Below, one piece after another: positions 45,654 to 56,219 of a stretch of DNA of 64,000 nt (positions within the stretch are counted from its first letter, which is position 1; the number at the start of each line of letters is the position of its first letter). Location: contig CM070580.1 in the NCBI GenBank assembly GCA_036346355.1, positions 21,133,374 to 21,197,373 on the forward strand. Direction: 5' to 3'. This DNA is from Rhipidocladum racemiflorum (Eukaryota; Streptophyta; Magnoliopsida; Poales; Poaceae). The position numbers and the translations under genes are program-made. The notes beneath the pieces are model-generated. The model did not search any database, was not told the DNA's origin, and saw only the letters and a program-made list of their open reading frames with translations.

Positions 45654-45837
45654 ACAGACGGCCGTAGGACGTGACCTAGTTAGCATGGCAAAGCCTTAAG
45701 GACTTATATTTTTATAAAAATGTATTTACAAAAAGTTAAGTTCCTTTGCTTCTATCTCTCCTGTCTTAGTGTCTTACTCTTGTCTTGTCCTTTGTTAAAA
45801 TTTGTTACTAATCCCACCTTGGTTTCAAAATTTGTAG

Positions 45838-46610
45838 ATGCCGGTTACCACCACCTTTGCCGCTCAGGTGGAGGCTTCGCCAGAGCTATCGGCGATGCTG
45901 CAGAGTTGGGGTTTCCCCATCGCCCCGAGTATCGGTACCGATTTATTCTTGGTCTTAGCCAGACTTGTGGCAGTCCGCTCACGGTCTTCGCGAGAAGCAG
46001 GGTTCGCGAGGAGGACCGACCCTTCTACTTCACAGCCGAGCGGTCGATTCTGGCATACGCTTTGCAGGACGCGGCCAGAAAGGCTATCCTCATGTTGGGG
46101 CATAGCTACCGCGATCGCTTGGAGGACACCCCGTACCGCTTGTTTCCCCGTTTTCAGTTCGGAGGGATGTACAGCCTGTTTCGGAGTTTGGATCAGGAGG
46201 CTGACCCGACCGTGGTGCACCAGGGGTCACTCATCCAGGCTCTGGACGACGCCTACGTGCGGTTGACCGACGAGATGCAGAGGCAGCGTCGGGACCTGAC
46301 GGCCGCGAGGGAGAGGATCCGTCAGCTCGAGGAGGAGAGGCAGGACGCCCCGCCACCGCCACCAGCCCCGGTTCCAGAGTACCCGCCGATCCGTGACATA
46401 CCGATGGGTGCTCCGTCCGCCAAGCGTCATCAGGGTCTGAGGCTTCGTTTCCAGGCGCGCAAGTCAGTCCGTCCTCAGTCGCCGTTGGGGTTCTTGACCG
46501 CTTCCGGAGGAGCAGGACCTTCGGCAGCTGCTTTGCCTTCCCGCAGCAGGAGCGAGGAGGAGGAGGAGGATCCGTCCCCGCGTGGTTCTGCGGGTGATGC
46601 TAGTGACTAG
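45838..46610 (+). pseudogene. Extra ORF (orf0-like) upstream of gag
   Basis: The frame starts MPVTTTFAAQVEASPELSAM at 45838. A shift near 45920 moves it into the frame ending at 46610. The second part has a globular region (SILAYALQDAARKAILMLGH, then SLFRSLDQEADPTVVHQGSL), a likely coiled coil (LTDEMQRQRRDLTAARERIR), a Pro run, a basic stretch and an acidic Ser-rich tail. It is not gag: it lacks the gag core and zinc knuckle, and gag follows separately. Extra ORFs before gag are known from some grass gypsy elements, but I cannot assign a function. The ATG directly follows a strong 3' splice-site consensus. The frameshift inactivates this copy. Confidence 0.65.
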
Positions 46611-46868
46611 TTGTCTAGCCTGAAGGACCTTTACTTTATTCTGTGATCGTATTAGAACGATAAATAAGTGCTTGTTGGACTGTATCGTGCCCTTAGGCAG
46701 TTGTGATACACCAAATTTCAAAACTATTTTGTTTTAATGGAAGTTCAGTTGGTTTTCCCTTCTGTTGTGTGCTTTTGTGGTTGTGCTCTTGCTGTGGAGG
46801 ATGTGGTTAATCCCCTGTTGCTTACCTGTGCTTTTCCCTCTTTCCTATTGCTTGACCGCCTTGTGCAG

Positions 46869-47796
46869 ATGGAGAACCCTGGTCGTGGTCGTGGCCGTGG
46901 AAGGCCCGCAGGCCGTGGGAGAGGCCGTGGGGCCGTGCATTTTCAAGAAGAATACGTGGAGCCCCCTCAGCCGCAAGGACAAGAGCAAGTTCAGCAACCG
47001 GCAGCTCAGTTTGATCCGCCGCCCCCACCCCCAGCTCAGCCGCCTAATCTGGAGCAGATGATGGCGATGCAGATTCAACTCCTTCAGGCGTTAGCTCAAA
47101 ACGTCCTGAACCAACCGCAAGCTGCGGCAGCACCGGCTCCAGTTCAACCGCCCCCATCGAAGTTTGGGGAATTCATGAGGACGCGGCCCCCGACTTTTGC
47201 TGGGTCTGGAGACCCGCTAGAGGCGGATGACTGGCTCAAGGAGATTGAGCGCAAGCTTCACTTGGCTCAGTGCGACGACATTGAGAGCGTGCATTTTGCT
47301 TCCTATCAGCTTAAGGGTACGGCAGCCAACTGGTGGGAGAATTATTGTGCTGCACACGCTGACCCGCAGAACATTCCATGGAATGAGTTCGTGGAAAACT
47401 TCAGAGCCACCCATATCCCAAGAAGTCATGGAAATGAAGCGTCGTGAGTTTCATAGGCTTCAACAAGGGAATTTGTCCATCTCAGAGTACCTTAACCGGT
47501 TTACTCAGCTATCCCGTTATGCGGCCGCCGACGTCGCGACGGATGAGGCCAAGATCTGGCGCTTTATGGAGGGCATGGACCCAAATTTGAAGGTGCAGCT
47601 AGTGTCGGGCGACTTCCCGTCGTTCCAACACATGATCAACAAGGCGCTGATCCAAGAGGATGCGCAGCGTCAGTTGTTTGAGACGCGCAAGAGGAAGATG
47701 ATGTTCCAGAATCAACGGGGTGCTAGCAGCTCAAGACCTCGTACTTTCCAACAAAGAATGAAAGAGCGCGCCGCCAATCGCCAAGGACCCCAATGA
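46869..47796 (+). pseudogene. Gag of the Tekay-type element, frameshifted
   Basis: Translation from 46869 begins MENPGRGRGRGRPAGRGRG, an RG-rich head, followed by a Gln/Pro-rich linker. The gag core is FGEFMRTRPPTFAGSGDPLE, then ADDWLKEIERKLHLAQCDD and GTAANWWENYCA. Near 47415 the frame shifts. The second half (MKRREFHRLQQGNLSISEYL, FTQLSRYA, WRFMEGMDPNLK) continues to a stop at 47796. Gag forms the virus-like particle in the cytoplasm. The zinc knuckle lies in the next frame (47793-48134) and is itself altered. The ATG immediately follows CCGCCTTGTGCAG, a good 3' splice site. Confidence 0.85.
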
Positions 47797-48172
47797 CCAC
47801 CTCGCGCCCAGCAGGACAAGCCCCGGCCGGCAATGTAGGAGCTCAAGCTCGGAAGGGCGATCTGACGGCAGGAGTGCGGTGCTTCAAGCTGCAGGAGATG
47901 GGGCACTACGCCAATAATCGCCCTCACAAGCGTCGGCCGTCGGCCAGTGAGGTTCAACCTGGGATCGACGCCAAGACGTCTTGTCGGCGCCCGGCTCAAG
48001 CGAGAGAACCCGCGCAGACCCGCGCACCCAAGGACAGTGGGAGAGGTCGCGTGAACCACATCACGGCGGAAGAGGCTCAAGATGCGCCAGACGTGGTTTA
48101 CAGATGCGTTCGTTGTCAACTCGATGCACCTTGATTCTATTTGATTACGGTGCCACTCATTCATTTATTTGA
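47793..48172 (+). pseudogene. Degenerate zinc knuckle and protease active-site region
   Basis: One frame has CFKLQEMGHYANNRPHKRR, where the C-x2-C-x4-H-x4-C knuckle has lost its second and fourth cysteines (Leu and Arg). In the other frame, near 48130-48170, the aspartic-protease motif reads FDYGATHSFI, with the usual Ser of D-S-G changed to Tyr, and is followed at once by a stop. These are decay marks of the packaging and protease functions. Confidence 0.75.
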
Positions 48173-48247
48173 GTACTTGGTTAGAAAGCATAAGCTGGAA
48201 TACAATACGATTCTGAAACCCTTTGTTAGTGCAATCCCTGGAAAGAA

Positions 48248-48523
48248 ATGAAAACACCTGCTGTGTGTCCCAAGATGGATATAATAATAAAAGGGGTAAA
48301 GTTCCTAGCGAACTTAATATTATTGGATACTAAGGGTATAGAAGTCATCCTTGGGATGGATTGGTTAACCAAGTATAAGGGTCAGATAGATCGTGCGGTA
48401 GAGCTATCTTGCTTACCACCACGAGGAGTTAAAGTGGAGTTTTCCTCTGAGTTTTCCTCTAAGGGGGTAGCACCTGAACCGATTGAAAGGGACGTCGTTG
48501 GAGGCTGTGCCCATAGTGAATGA
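48248..48523 (+). pseudogene. Protease C-terminal part and linker to RT
   Basis: The frame includes LILLDTKGIEVILGMDWLTK, the conserved flap/linker region after the protease in Tekay elements (IxVILGMDWL). It runs out of frame before the reverse transcriptase. Confidence 0.75.
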
Positions 48524-49316
48524 GTACCGGATGTCTTCGGACGATTTGCCGGTCCGCCACGAGCGAGATGTGGAGTTTGTGATTGAGCTCGTGCAGTGTA
48601 CCGCTCCAATCTCAAAGAGGCCTTACCGACTGCCGTCCAATGAGTTGGTTGAGATGAAGAAACAGATTGAAGAGTTGCAAGAGAAAGGATTCATCAGGCC
48701 CAGCTCGTCGCCGTGGGGATCGCCAGTGATCTTCGTCTCGAAGAAAGATGGTAGTCTGAGGATGTGCATAGACTACAGGTCCTTAAATGAGGTCACCATC
48801 AAGAATAAGTACCCGTTGCCGAGGATAGATGACCTGTTTGATCAGTTGAAGGGAGCTCAAGTATTTTCCAAGATAGATTTGAGATCGGGGTATCATCAGT
48901 TGAAAATAAGAAAGGAGGATATTCCGAAAACAGCCTTCACGACCCGGTATGGACTGTACGAGTTCACAGTCATGTCTTTTGGGTTAACTAATGCCCCTTC
49001 ATACTTCATGAATCTGATGAACAAGGTGTTTATGGAATATTTAGACAAGTTCGTCGTAGTCTTCATCGACGACATTCTTGTCTATTCCAAGAGCAGAAAA
49101 GAGCATGAAGACCATCTGCGGATCGTCCTCGAGACGTTGAGAGAGCATCAGTTGTATGCCAAGTTTAGTAAGTGTGACTTCTGGTTGAAAGAGGTATCTT
49201 TCCTGGGTCATATCATTTCTGCTGCAGGAGTAGCGATGAGATCCCGCCAAAGTGAGAGATGTTTTGGATTGGCAACAAATAAATCGGTCCCTAAATCAGG
49301 AGTTTTCTTGGATTAG
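48483..49316 (+). pseudogene. Reverse transcriptase of the Tekay-type element
   Basis: The fingers and palm are well preserved: GFIRPSSSPWGSPVIFVSKK, LRMCIDYRSLNEVTIKNKYP, FSKIDLRSGYHQLKIRKED, and the catalytic FIDD in VVFIDDILVYSK. After SFLGHIISAAGVA the frame is lost near 49235, and the thumb/connection continues in other frames up to 49435. The enzyme copies element RNA into DNA. The active-site aspartates are present but the protein cannot be completed. Confidence 0.9.
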
Positions 49317-49435
49317 CTGGTTATTATCGAAGATTCATTGAAGGTTTCTCAAAGATAGCCAGACCCCTTACTCAGCTTCTGAAAAAGGAAAAGAAGTTTG
49401 AATGGACTAAAGCTTGTGAGCAGAGTTTTCAGGAG

Positions 49436-50092
49436 TTGAAAAAGAGATTAACTTCAGCCCCAGTGTTGGTTCTACCTGGCATTCATAAGGACTTTGAGGT
49501 GTATTGTGATGCTTCAAAACAAGGGCTTGGATGTGTTTTGATGCAAGAAGGAAAGGTAATAGCCTATGCTTCAAGGCAACTGCGACCTCATGAAGAAAAC
49601 TATCCTATTCATGACTTGGAGTTGGCCGCAGTTGTACATGCGCTCAAGATATGGAGGCATTACTTGATCGGCAATAGATGCGAGATCTATACGGATCACA
49701 AGAGTCTGAAGTATATCTTCACTCAACCGGACCTCAACCTGAGGCAGAGAAGATGGTTGGAGTTGGTGAAGGATTACAATGTTGGAATTCACTACCACCC
49801 CGGAAAGGCAAATGTAGTTGCGGATGCACTAAGCCGGAAGGTTCACTGCAATTATGTAATGGGGCAAGAAGGCCAGCCAGCGCTTAGTGAGGAATTTCAG
49901 CGTCTTAACCTGGAGTTGGTAAAGGAAGGATGCATCTACAACTTGGAAGTGAAATCGACCCTTGAGGATCGAATCCGAGCGGCTCGAGAAGATGATAAGG
50001 GCATTGCGGATCTGAAAGAAGGTCTCAAGAAAGGAAAACACCCGGATTTTCTGTGGATGACCAGTGGCACGGTTTGGTTCGGAAAAGGATAG
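49436..50092 (+). pseudogene. RNase H of the Tekay-type element
   Basis: Motifs include FEVYCDASKQGLGCVLMQEG with the first catalytic Asp, AYASRQLRPHEENYPIHDLE with the catalytic Glu region, and IYTDHKSLKYIFTQ, plus ADALSRK at the end. A stop at 50090-50092 separates it from integrase. RNase H removes template RNA during reverse transcription. Confidence 0.9.
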
Positions 50093-50142
50093 TAGTCCCT
50101 AACCAAGAAGAGATCAAGAGTGTGGTTCAAGGAAGCACATGA

Positions 50143-51420
50143 TTGATATACTCCATTCACCCTGGAGGTACCAAAATGTATGCGGATCTCAAGGAGAAAT
50201 ATTGGTGGCCTAATATGAAGAAAGAAGTTGTAGACTTCGTGGCACGTTGTGACGTGTGCCGCTTGGTTAAAGCGAGAACATCGAGAGACCGGCCCGGTCT
50301 GTTGCAGCCCTTGCAAGTGCCTGTTTGGAAATGGGAAGAAGTTGGGATGGATTTTATAACTGGGTTACCCAAAACTAAATCCGGTTATGATTCTATTTGG
50401 GTGATTGTGGACAGATTAACTAAGGTGGCTCATTTCATTCCTGTGAAGACAACTTATGCTGGTGATAAGTTAGCAGAGCTTTATATGGCCAAGATAGTAT
50501 GTTTGCACGGTGTGCCCAAGAAGATTGTGTCCGATCGAGGTTCCCAGTTTACCTCAAGGTTTTGGCAGAGATTGCATGAGGTGATGGGCACAAATCTGAA
50601 TTTTAGCACAGCGTACCATCCCCAGACGGACGGTCAGACGGAAAGGGTGAATCAAATTCTGGAAGATATGCTCCGAGCTTGTGCTTTGACGTATAAAGGT
50701 TCTTGGGATCAGAATTTGCCCTATGCTGAGTTTTCCTATAACAACAGCTATCAAGCCAGTTTGAAAATGGCGCCTTTTGAAGCTTTGTATGGAAGAAAGT
50801 GCCGGACACCATTGTACTGGAAAGAGGCCGAAGGAGGACAAATAATCGGGCCCGATGTTCTGAAAGAAGCCGAAGAGCAAGTCAGACAGATCCGGGCAAA
50901 TCTGAAAACAGCTCAGTCAAGGCAGAAGAGCTATGCGGACAATCGTCGACGGGACTTAAGTTTTATACCTGGTGATCATGTGTATTTGAAGGTATCCCCG
51001 TTGAAAGGAATGAAGCGGTTTCGTGTTAGTGGAAAGTTAGCGCCCCGCTATATCGGACCGTTCAAGGTGATTGCCCGAAAAGGAGAAGTGGCGTATAAGT
51101 TGGAGTTGCCGCCCCAACTGTCAGGGGTGCATGATGTTTTTCATGTATCGCAGTTGAAAAAGTGTCTCAGAGTTCCCGAGCATCAGCTGCCAGTTGAAGA
51201 GTTGGAATTGCAGGAAGATCTGTCTTATCCAGAATTTCCTGTCAAGATTTTGGATGAAGCCGAGCGTCGAACCCGCAGCCGAGTGATCAAGTTCTGCAAG
51301 GTTCAGTGGAGTAACCACTCTGAGAAGGAAGCTACCTGGGAGCGTGAAGAAGATCTTCGAGCGGAGTTTCCTAACCTTTTTCTTTCTCCGTCTGAATCTC
51401 GGGGACGAGATTCTCTCTAA
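50143..51420 (+). pseudogene. Integrase with chromodomain of the Tekay-type element
   Basis: This 425-codon frame contains most of the HHCC finger (IHPGGTKMY, then CDVCRLVKA), the core DD-E residues (MDFITGLPK, VSDRGSQFTSRFW, TDGQTERVNQ), the GPY/F region (YIGPFKVIARKGEVAYKLEL and HDVFHVSQLKKCL) and a chromodomain (VKILDEAERRTRSRVIKF, then VQWSNHSEKEATWEREEDL). It is the best preserved part of the element. The first His of the finger lies upstream of the frame's ATG, across the stop at 50090. It ends 12 bases before the 3' LTR. Confidence 0.92.
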
Positions 51421-51430
51421 GGGGGGTAGG
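51419..51430 (+). other. Polypurine tract of the Tekay-type element
   Basis: AAGGGGGGTAGG immediately precedes the 3' LTR and overlaps the integrase stop codon. It is the expected start of plus-strand DNA synthesis. Confidence 0.8.
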
Positions 51431-51432
51431 TT

Positions 51433-54400
51433 TGTAACATCCTCATTTTCGCCTTCTGGAGAAAAACATAATTTAAATAAAGTAAATTCAAAATTTGGAG
51501 TTTCATTGGTGTTTATAATAACCTGGCATCCATTTTTCCTCCGAAATCGGGAATTTATTCCTCTCCGATCGAAAAATCGGATTTTCCAGTTCCGCCGGTA
51601 CCCGAAAATTCACCCGAGTCCATAAATGCTCCAAAAATATCCAAACCACTTTTCAAATGTTCCAAATATTCCTAAATGATTTTAGGAATTTATCCCCAAT
51701 TTTGGACCTCCGTTTCTATTTTATCTCATGGCTTTTGTTAAATGCCCGCAATTCGCTCCGTAATATTAAAATTCCACAAATTTCGTCCAAATTCAACCAA
51801 ACCAATTCCATTGAGTCCCAAATATTCTAAAATGGCTCTAGGAATTTTTCCGGAATTTTTAGGCCATTTTTCCTAATTTTTCTCTAGGGCGAATCGTTTA
51901 CGTAAAAGAGGGCCAATGAGGGAGTGACACGTGGCCAACACTATTCATCATCTTCTTCCTCTAGCCATGCATGGTTGGTGGAGCTTCAAGCTTGCAAAAA
52001 TGGAGGTGTCCTTCTTTAAATGCTTGTAACTCCCTCCACGTAACTCCAATCAACGAACGGCCGGTTGCGTTGGATTCGGAGCGTCGTCCTCTTCGCATCC
52101 CCCACCACCTCTCGCCGGAGAACTCGCCGAAATCCGTACGGGCGCCCGAAAACCGAAAACGGTCATAATGACTTTAATTGCTCATAGCTCGGCCGTTTCT
52201 CGTCCAAACGCCGCATCACCACCTCTAATCTCTCGGTATAAAAGTCCTCTTTCCGGTGGTGTAAGCCCCTCTTTGCATCTCCCCACCATTTGCTCTCTAT
52301 ATCAAGAAAACCGAGCTCGTGTCGTGCTTTTTCGGAGTTCTTGAGTTCGTCGTCGTTTCTCCCTCTCCGGTGAGCCTTTCTTCATGCCACTTGGTTCCTT
52401 GTGACCGTGGATGAGTCTAGCATCTAACCCAATCGTTTATTCTAGGTTGCATCAATCGGTGGCATTTAATTTCGCGTTTTTCCAACTCCGGCCGAAACTC
52501 CGTTCGTCAGTCGAATTCATCCATTCCTGAGTTTCAATCCAATTCCTTCATCCTAGTTGTGCCTTAGGTTGTTATCTATTGGTTCCATGCTTTTGTTTGG
52601 ATCAATTTCATGCAAATTTGGTGGAAAAATCAAGTTTTTGGGAGAAACCGGTTCTTTTTCCCATTTTGGAGCTCTGTTTTGGAGCTTCCTTGGAGCTCGC
52701 CGAAGCGCCCGCCGGCGACCGCCGCCCGCCGCCGCCATGCCCGCCGCCGCGCGCCCGTCATGCCGCCATCCCGTGCCGTCTGGCCTGCCTTCAGCGTCTT
52801 GTGGCCGCCCTTCGCCGCCGGCCGGTCCACGCCCGCCGCCACGCCCGCCCGCCGCCCCTCCCGGCCGTGAGCCCCCCCACCGCCGGCTCTCTCTCTCTCT
52901 CTCTCTCTTTCTCCCTTTCTCTCTCTTCCTTGGGTTCCTGGAAGCTTCATGAGGAAGCAACCCCCATGTCAATGACATGTGGGGCCAATTTGTCATAGGA
53001 ATAGAGCTAGTCAAAGGCCCAGTCAAACCAGTGGACCCAGTCAACTTTGACCCAGTCAAACCCGAGAGGAATATTCCGAGAATATTCCCGATTTTCCAAT
53101 TATTCGAAATTCAAACTTCGGAAGCTCATAACTTTCTCATCCGAACTCCGTTTGACCCCATTCAAATTTCTAAATTCATCTAAAATCAAGATCTACCTGC
53201 CAGTACTAATTTTGTAATTTTTGGATTTTATTTATTTTCTGTTATTTATTTATTGCCTCGTTTTGCGCGTGAACGCCTTGATCAAGCCGACGCGATCACG
53301 ACCGCCGACGCCGCCGCCGAACTTCACGCGTTCGACGACCTTTCCGCGAACGAAGGCAAGTCCCTTTGACGCATTTTGATCCTACGTTTTCAAATGTGTT
53401 TAAATGCTTTATAAACTTGCATGCTATGTTTTAAGTCGTATATCAAATATAAGGACTTAGCTAATCCAAATTGTGATTACCTCTCTTTGATATCGACAAC
53501 CATATTACTTGTAACCCTAGGACATTGCTTATACCATGCTTACGCTTATATGGTATCCCTTGATCGTAGTAATGCAGTAAAATTGCTTAGGATCTTTATC
53601 GATGAAGTTAACCCATGGGAGGGATTTCTTAAAAATGAATGTTTACCAAAATGACTTGAAAGGTATTATAATTGGTTTGATACTGTTTTTCCAAAACAAA
53701 ATAAAAAGGAAAACTGTTTTGGACTTGGGCGGATTGGTATGTCGGGTGGAAGCGGATCGAGTCTTGATCCTATTGTGCAAGTACCGCCCCAAGTCATATA
53801 AGGACCGACGCTTATGATTGCCATTTTAAGCAACACCGTACTACCACATGTCTATAATGGTACGACCTGGCCCACTAATTTGTAGAAGCCTAGTTTAGAC
53901 TCACCACTCGGTTGTTGTGTGAGAGCCGGAAGGAGGCTTTGTTGTTGTTGTTGTTGTTTTCCTCACACGGCGCAAGAGGGGGCTTCTGTACTGGGTGGAG
54001 AGAACCCTAACAACGGTGAAACCTCGGCAAGTGGAGTCTAGCTTGGTAGAAAGATTGTTACGGCCGTGTCACGTCCTCTCTGGAGGCACTCAAAAGGACG
54101 TGTTCTAATAGCTTGTAATTAAGAGATGATCGTGTCATTTGGGTTAATTTGTACTCCTCTTCAGAGTAAAACTATTCGAATAGCCGCTACCATGATCAAA
54201 GGCAAGAGCAAGTAATGCTTTCATATTGGTAGATTTTGGTTTTGGTTTCAAAGCTAAAAAGTGTTTTGTTTTGGGGTTCGGAGTGGTTAGAACTCTCGGA
54301 TGTGATTTGGCGGATAGAGCCAACCAGGTGGAAAGAACTCGTGTTTGTGTTTGACGGATGGAGTCACATGATTAACCCCGATTCTTTAAAATCTGGCGGA

Positions 54401-54967
54401 TAGAGCCGTTTATATAGGTGTTGGTGGGTAGAAACTCACAACGATATTATTTATTTCAATGATTAAAAAGAAATGCGAAAAGTTTCTTTGTGAAATGATA
54501 TTAACAAAGTATGGTTTAATTAAACATTGCTTTATGCAAATGAACCCTACTAAGCTTCCTTTGGAAAGCCCACATAAGCATATTTTCCTGCACTTGCCGA
54601 GCACGTTTGTACTCACGTGCTACACCAACATGTCATCATCGTAAAATTTTCAAGATGCGGCCGAGGAGGGCGAAGTTCTACGCGAGGAGTACGAGGAAGG
54701 CTGCCAGGAGGACTAGTCGCGTTCCTAGTAAATCGCCTGTGGCGTTTTGGTGTCTGCCCGTTTCGCTTTTGTTTCCGCTGCTTTGTTTCCGGTCTTTAGA
54801 CCGAGTATTGTAATGAGCGGCCATGTGGCCCATACTTGAATATTTATAATACAAGTTTCGTTATGTTCGGCAATGAAGTATCACTGTGACTGTGTGTACT
54901 AGCTACTGATCTGGGACTAGTACGGAAATGCACAGGAGATTTCGGATAGCCGATCCGGGGTCTCACA
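51433..54967 (+). repeat. 3' LTR of the Tekay-type element
   Basis: The LTR starts TGTAACATCCTCATTTTCGC and ends GGGTCTCACA. It is about 70 bp shorter than the 5' LTR, mostly through deletions in the GC-rich segment (about 52690-52885 versus 43290-43560). The donor-like GTGAGT of the 5' LTR (43125) is lost here (CCATTCCTGAGTTT near 52520), while GTGAGC near 52371 is kept. Confidence 0.93.
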
Positions 54968-55045
54968 CTAATCACCATCTACCCTTCATTTATGCTTTAA
55001 TAGTTATACAACTTTTAAAAGGAAAAGCATAGAAGCACCTCTCAA
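54968..55045. repeat. Dispersed repeat, right part after the chromovirus
   Basis: It starts with the target duplication CTAAT and continues CACCATCTACCCTTCATTTA and GCATAGAAGCACCTCTCAAG. It is colinear with about 57001-57079. Confidence 0.65.
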
Positions 55046-55061
55046 GTATAAAAGTTACTAG

Positions 55062-55310
55062 TTATATGCCCGTGCGTTGCTACGAAAAACAAAATTGATA
55101 ACGAAAAATAAAGATTAAAAAATAAAAAAATATTATTTCATAAGATCAAACATCTATCTTTAACGCTTCGTTTCTTGCAAAAGCTGACTAATTAAAGCAA
55201 CGCTTCGTTTCTTACGTAGGGCAATTAAGCAGGGCAATTAAGTAGAGCAATTAAGCAGAGCAATTAATGTGACGTGGGAAGAAACTCTCACTTTATATAG
55301 TAGAGATTTC
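55062..55310. repeat. Short dispersed repeat ('ATGCCCGTGCGTTGC' type)
   Basis: TTACTAGTTATATGCCCGTG followed by CGTTGCTACGA, and TTATATAGTAGAGATT about 240 bp later, are phrases that recur widely in grass intergenic DNA. An imperfect inverted pair TACTAgTTATA/TATATAGTA may mark the ends. The class is undetermined. Confidence 0.4.
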
Positions 55311-56219
55311 TAATCTAACACACGAGTGAAATTCGATTTATGTTTCTGAATGTCCACAATTTTAGACTTTATACTTTTTTTAGTCTGTACCTATGATGGG
55401 CTATGAACTTGTATTGCGAGACGGGTCTTGGTTATTTTATAACAAAGTGAAGTTCCATTGATTGGTGAGTACCTGGTCGAAGGAAGCGCACGCACGCTGT
55501 GCAACATTCCATGATCCTGGGAATTCCCGAAAAGCCAAAGCCAAAGCCAAAATCGTAGCCCCAAGCCACATCGAAGGCCCCAATTTGAGAAGTCTTGGAT
55601 CGTAGTTATGTCACAATTATGCTCTCAGCCATTCCTCACCAAAAGTCCAAAAGTCCAAAAGCACGCCTATCCTAGGAAAACAACAAAATTCAAAGGAACA
55701 ATTTCTTATATGCTACTGGAAGTTTACCTTATTTCTTATATGCTACTAATTATCTCACTGACATATAAACCCTAATCCCACATGTTAATGACATATTTAG
55801 GGATTTCCCCCAAATTCGAGTGGTATATAAGGAATTAATCCAAATTCAAACGACGTCATATACCAATAGGCTTTCAAAAACACCAAAACATCTCCAGTTC
55901 TAATACAAACCATCGCAAACTGTTATAACGAGATTCAAATAGAGGGTTCAAACGATTATTAAAACAGCAAGACATTTCACCACGTACATTCCAAGGTTAC
56001 ACAACCTTAGAGGCACTATTTCCATTGAACTAGAGTCTCTCATTTTCTACACTGATGCACTGTCCTATCAACAACATGCTATCTTGCTCCGTGCTCAGCA
56101 CTTATTTTAACCATGTAACTTTTTGAATTTGTCCAATTGTCCCATTTGGCTACTGCCACATGAATGAGATGCCACAGGTACACCATAGAAAAAGATTACG
56201 GAATTTATCAATAAGAGTA
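55311..56219. other. Downstream flank of PMK
   Basis: The right part is the probable PMK 3' UTR. No canonical AATAAA is seen; the nearest minus-strand candidate is AAAATAAG near 56102-56109. The rest is intergenic without a recognisable feature. Confidence 0.4.

Larger units (their letters stand above)
42033..54967 (+). mobile_element. Ty3/gypsy chromovirus of Tekay/Del type, full length but inactivated
   Basis: The 12.9-kb plus-strand element has LTRs of 3606 and 3535 bp, TGTAACA...CTCACA ends and CTAAT target duplications (42028-42032 and 54968-54972). Internal order: primer-binding site, an extra ORF, gag, protease, RT, RNase H, integrase, chromodomain, polypurine tract. The chromodomain sequence and long LTRs indicate the Tekay/Del clade. 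At least six frameshifts or stops interrupt coding, so it is not autonomous. LTRs differ by many substitutions and by indels concentrated in their GC-rich part, so it is older than the element at 12486-18408. Confidence 0.95.
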
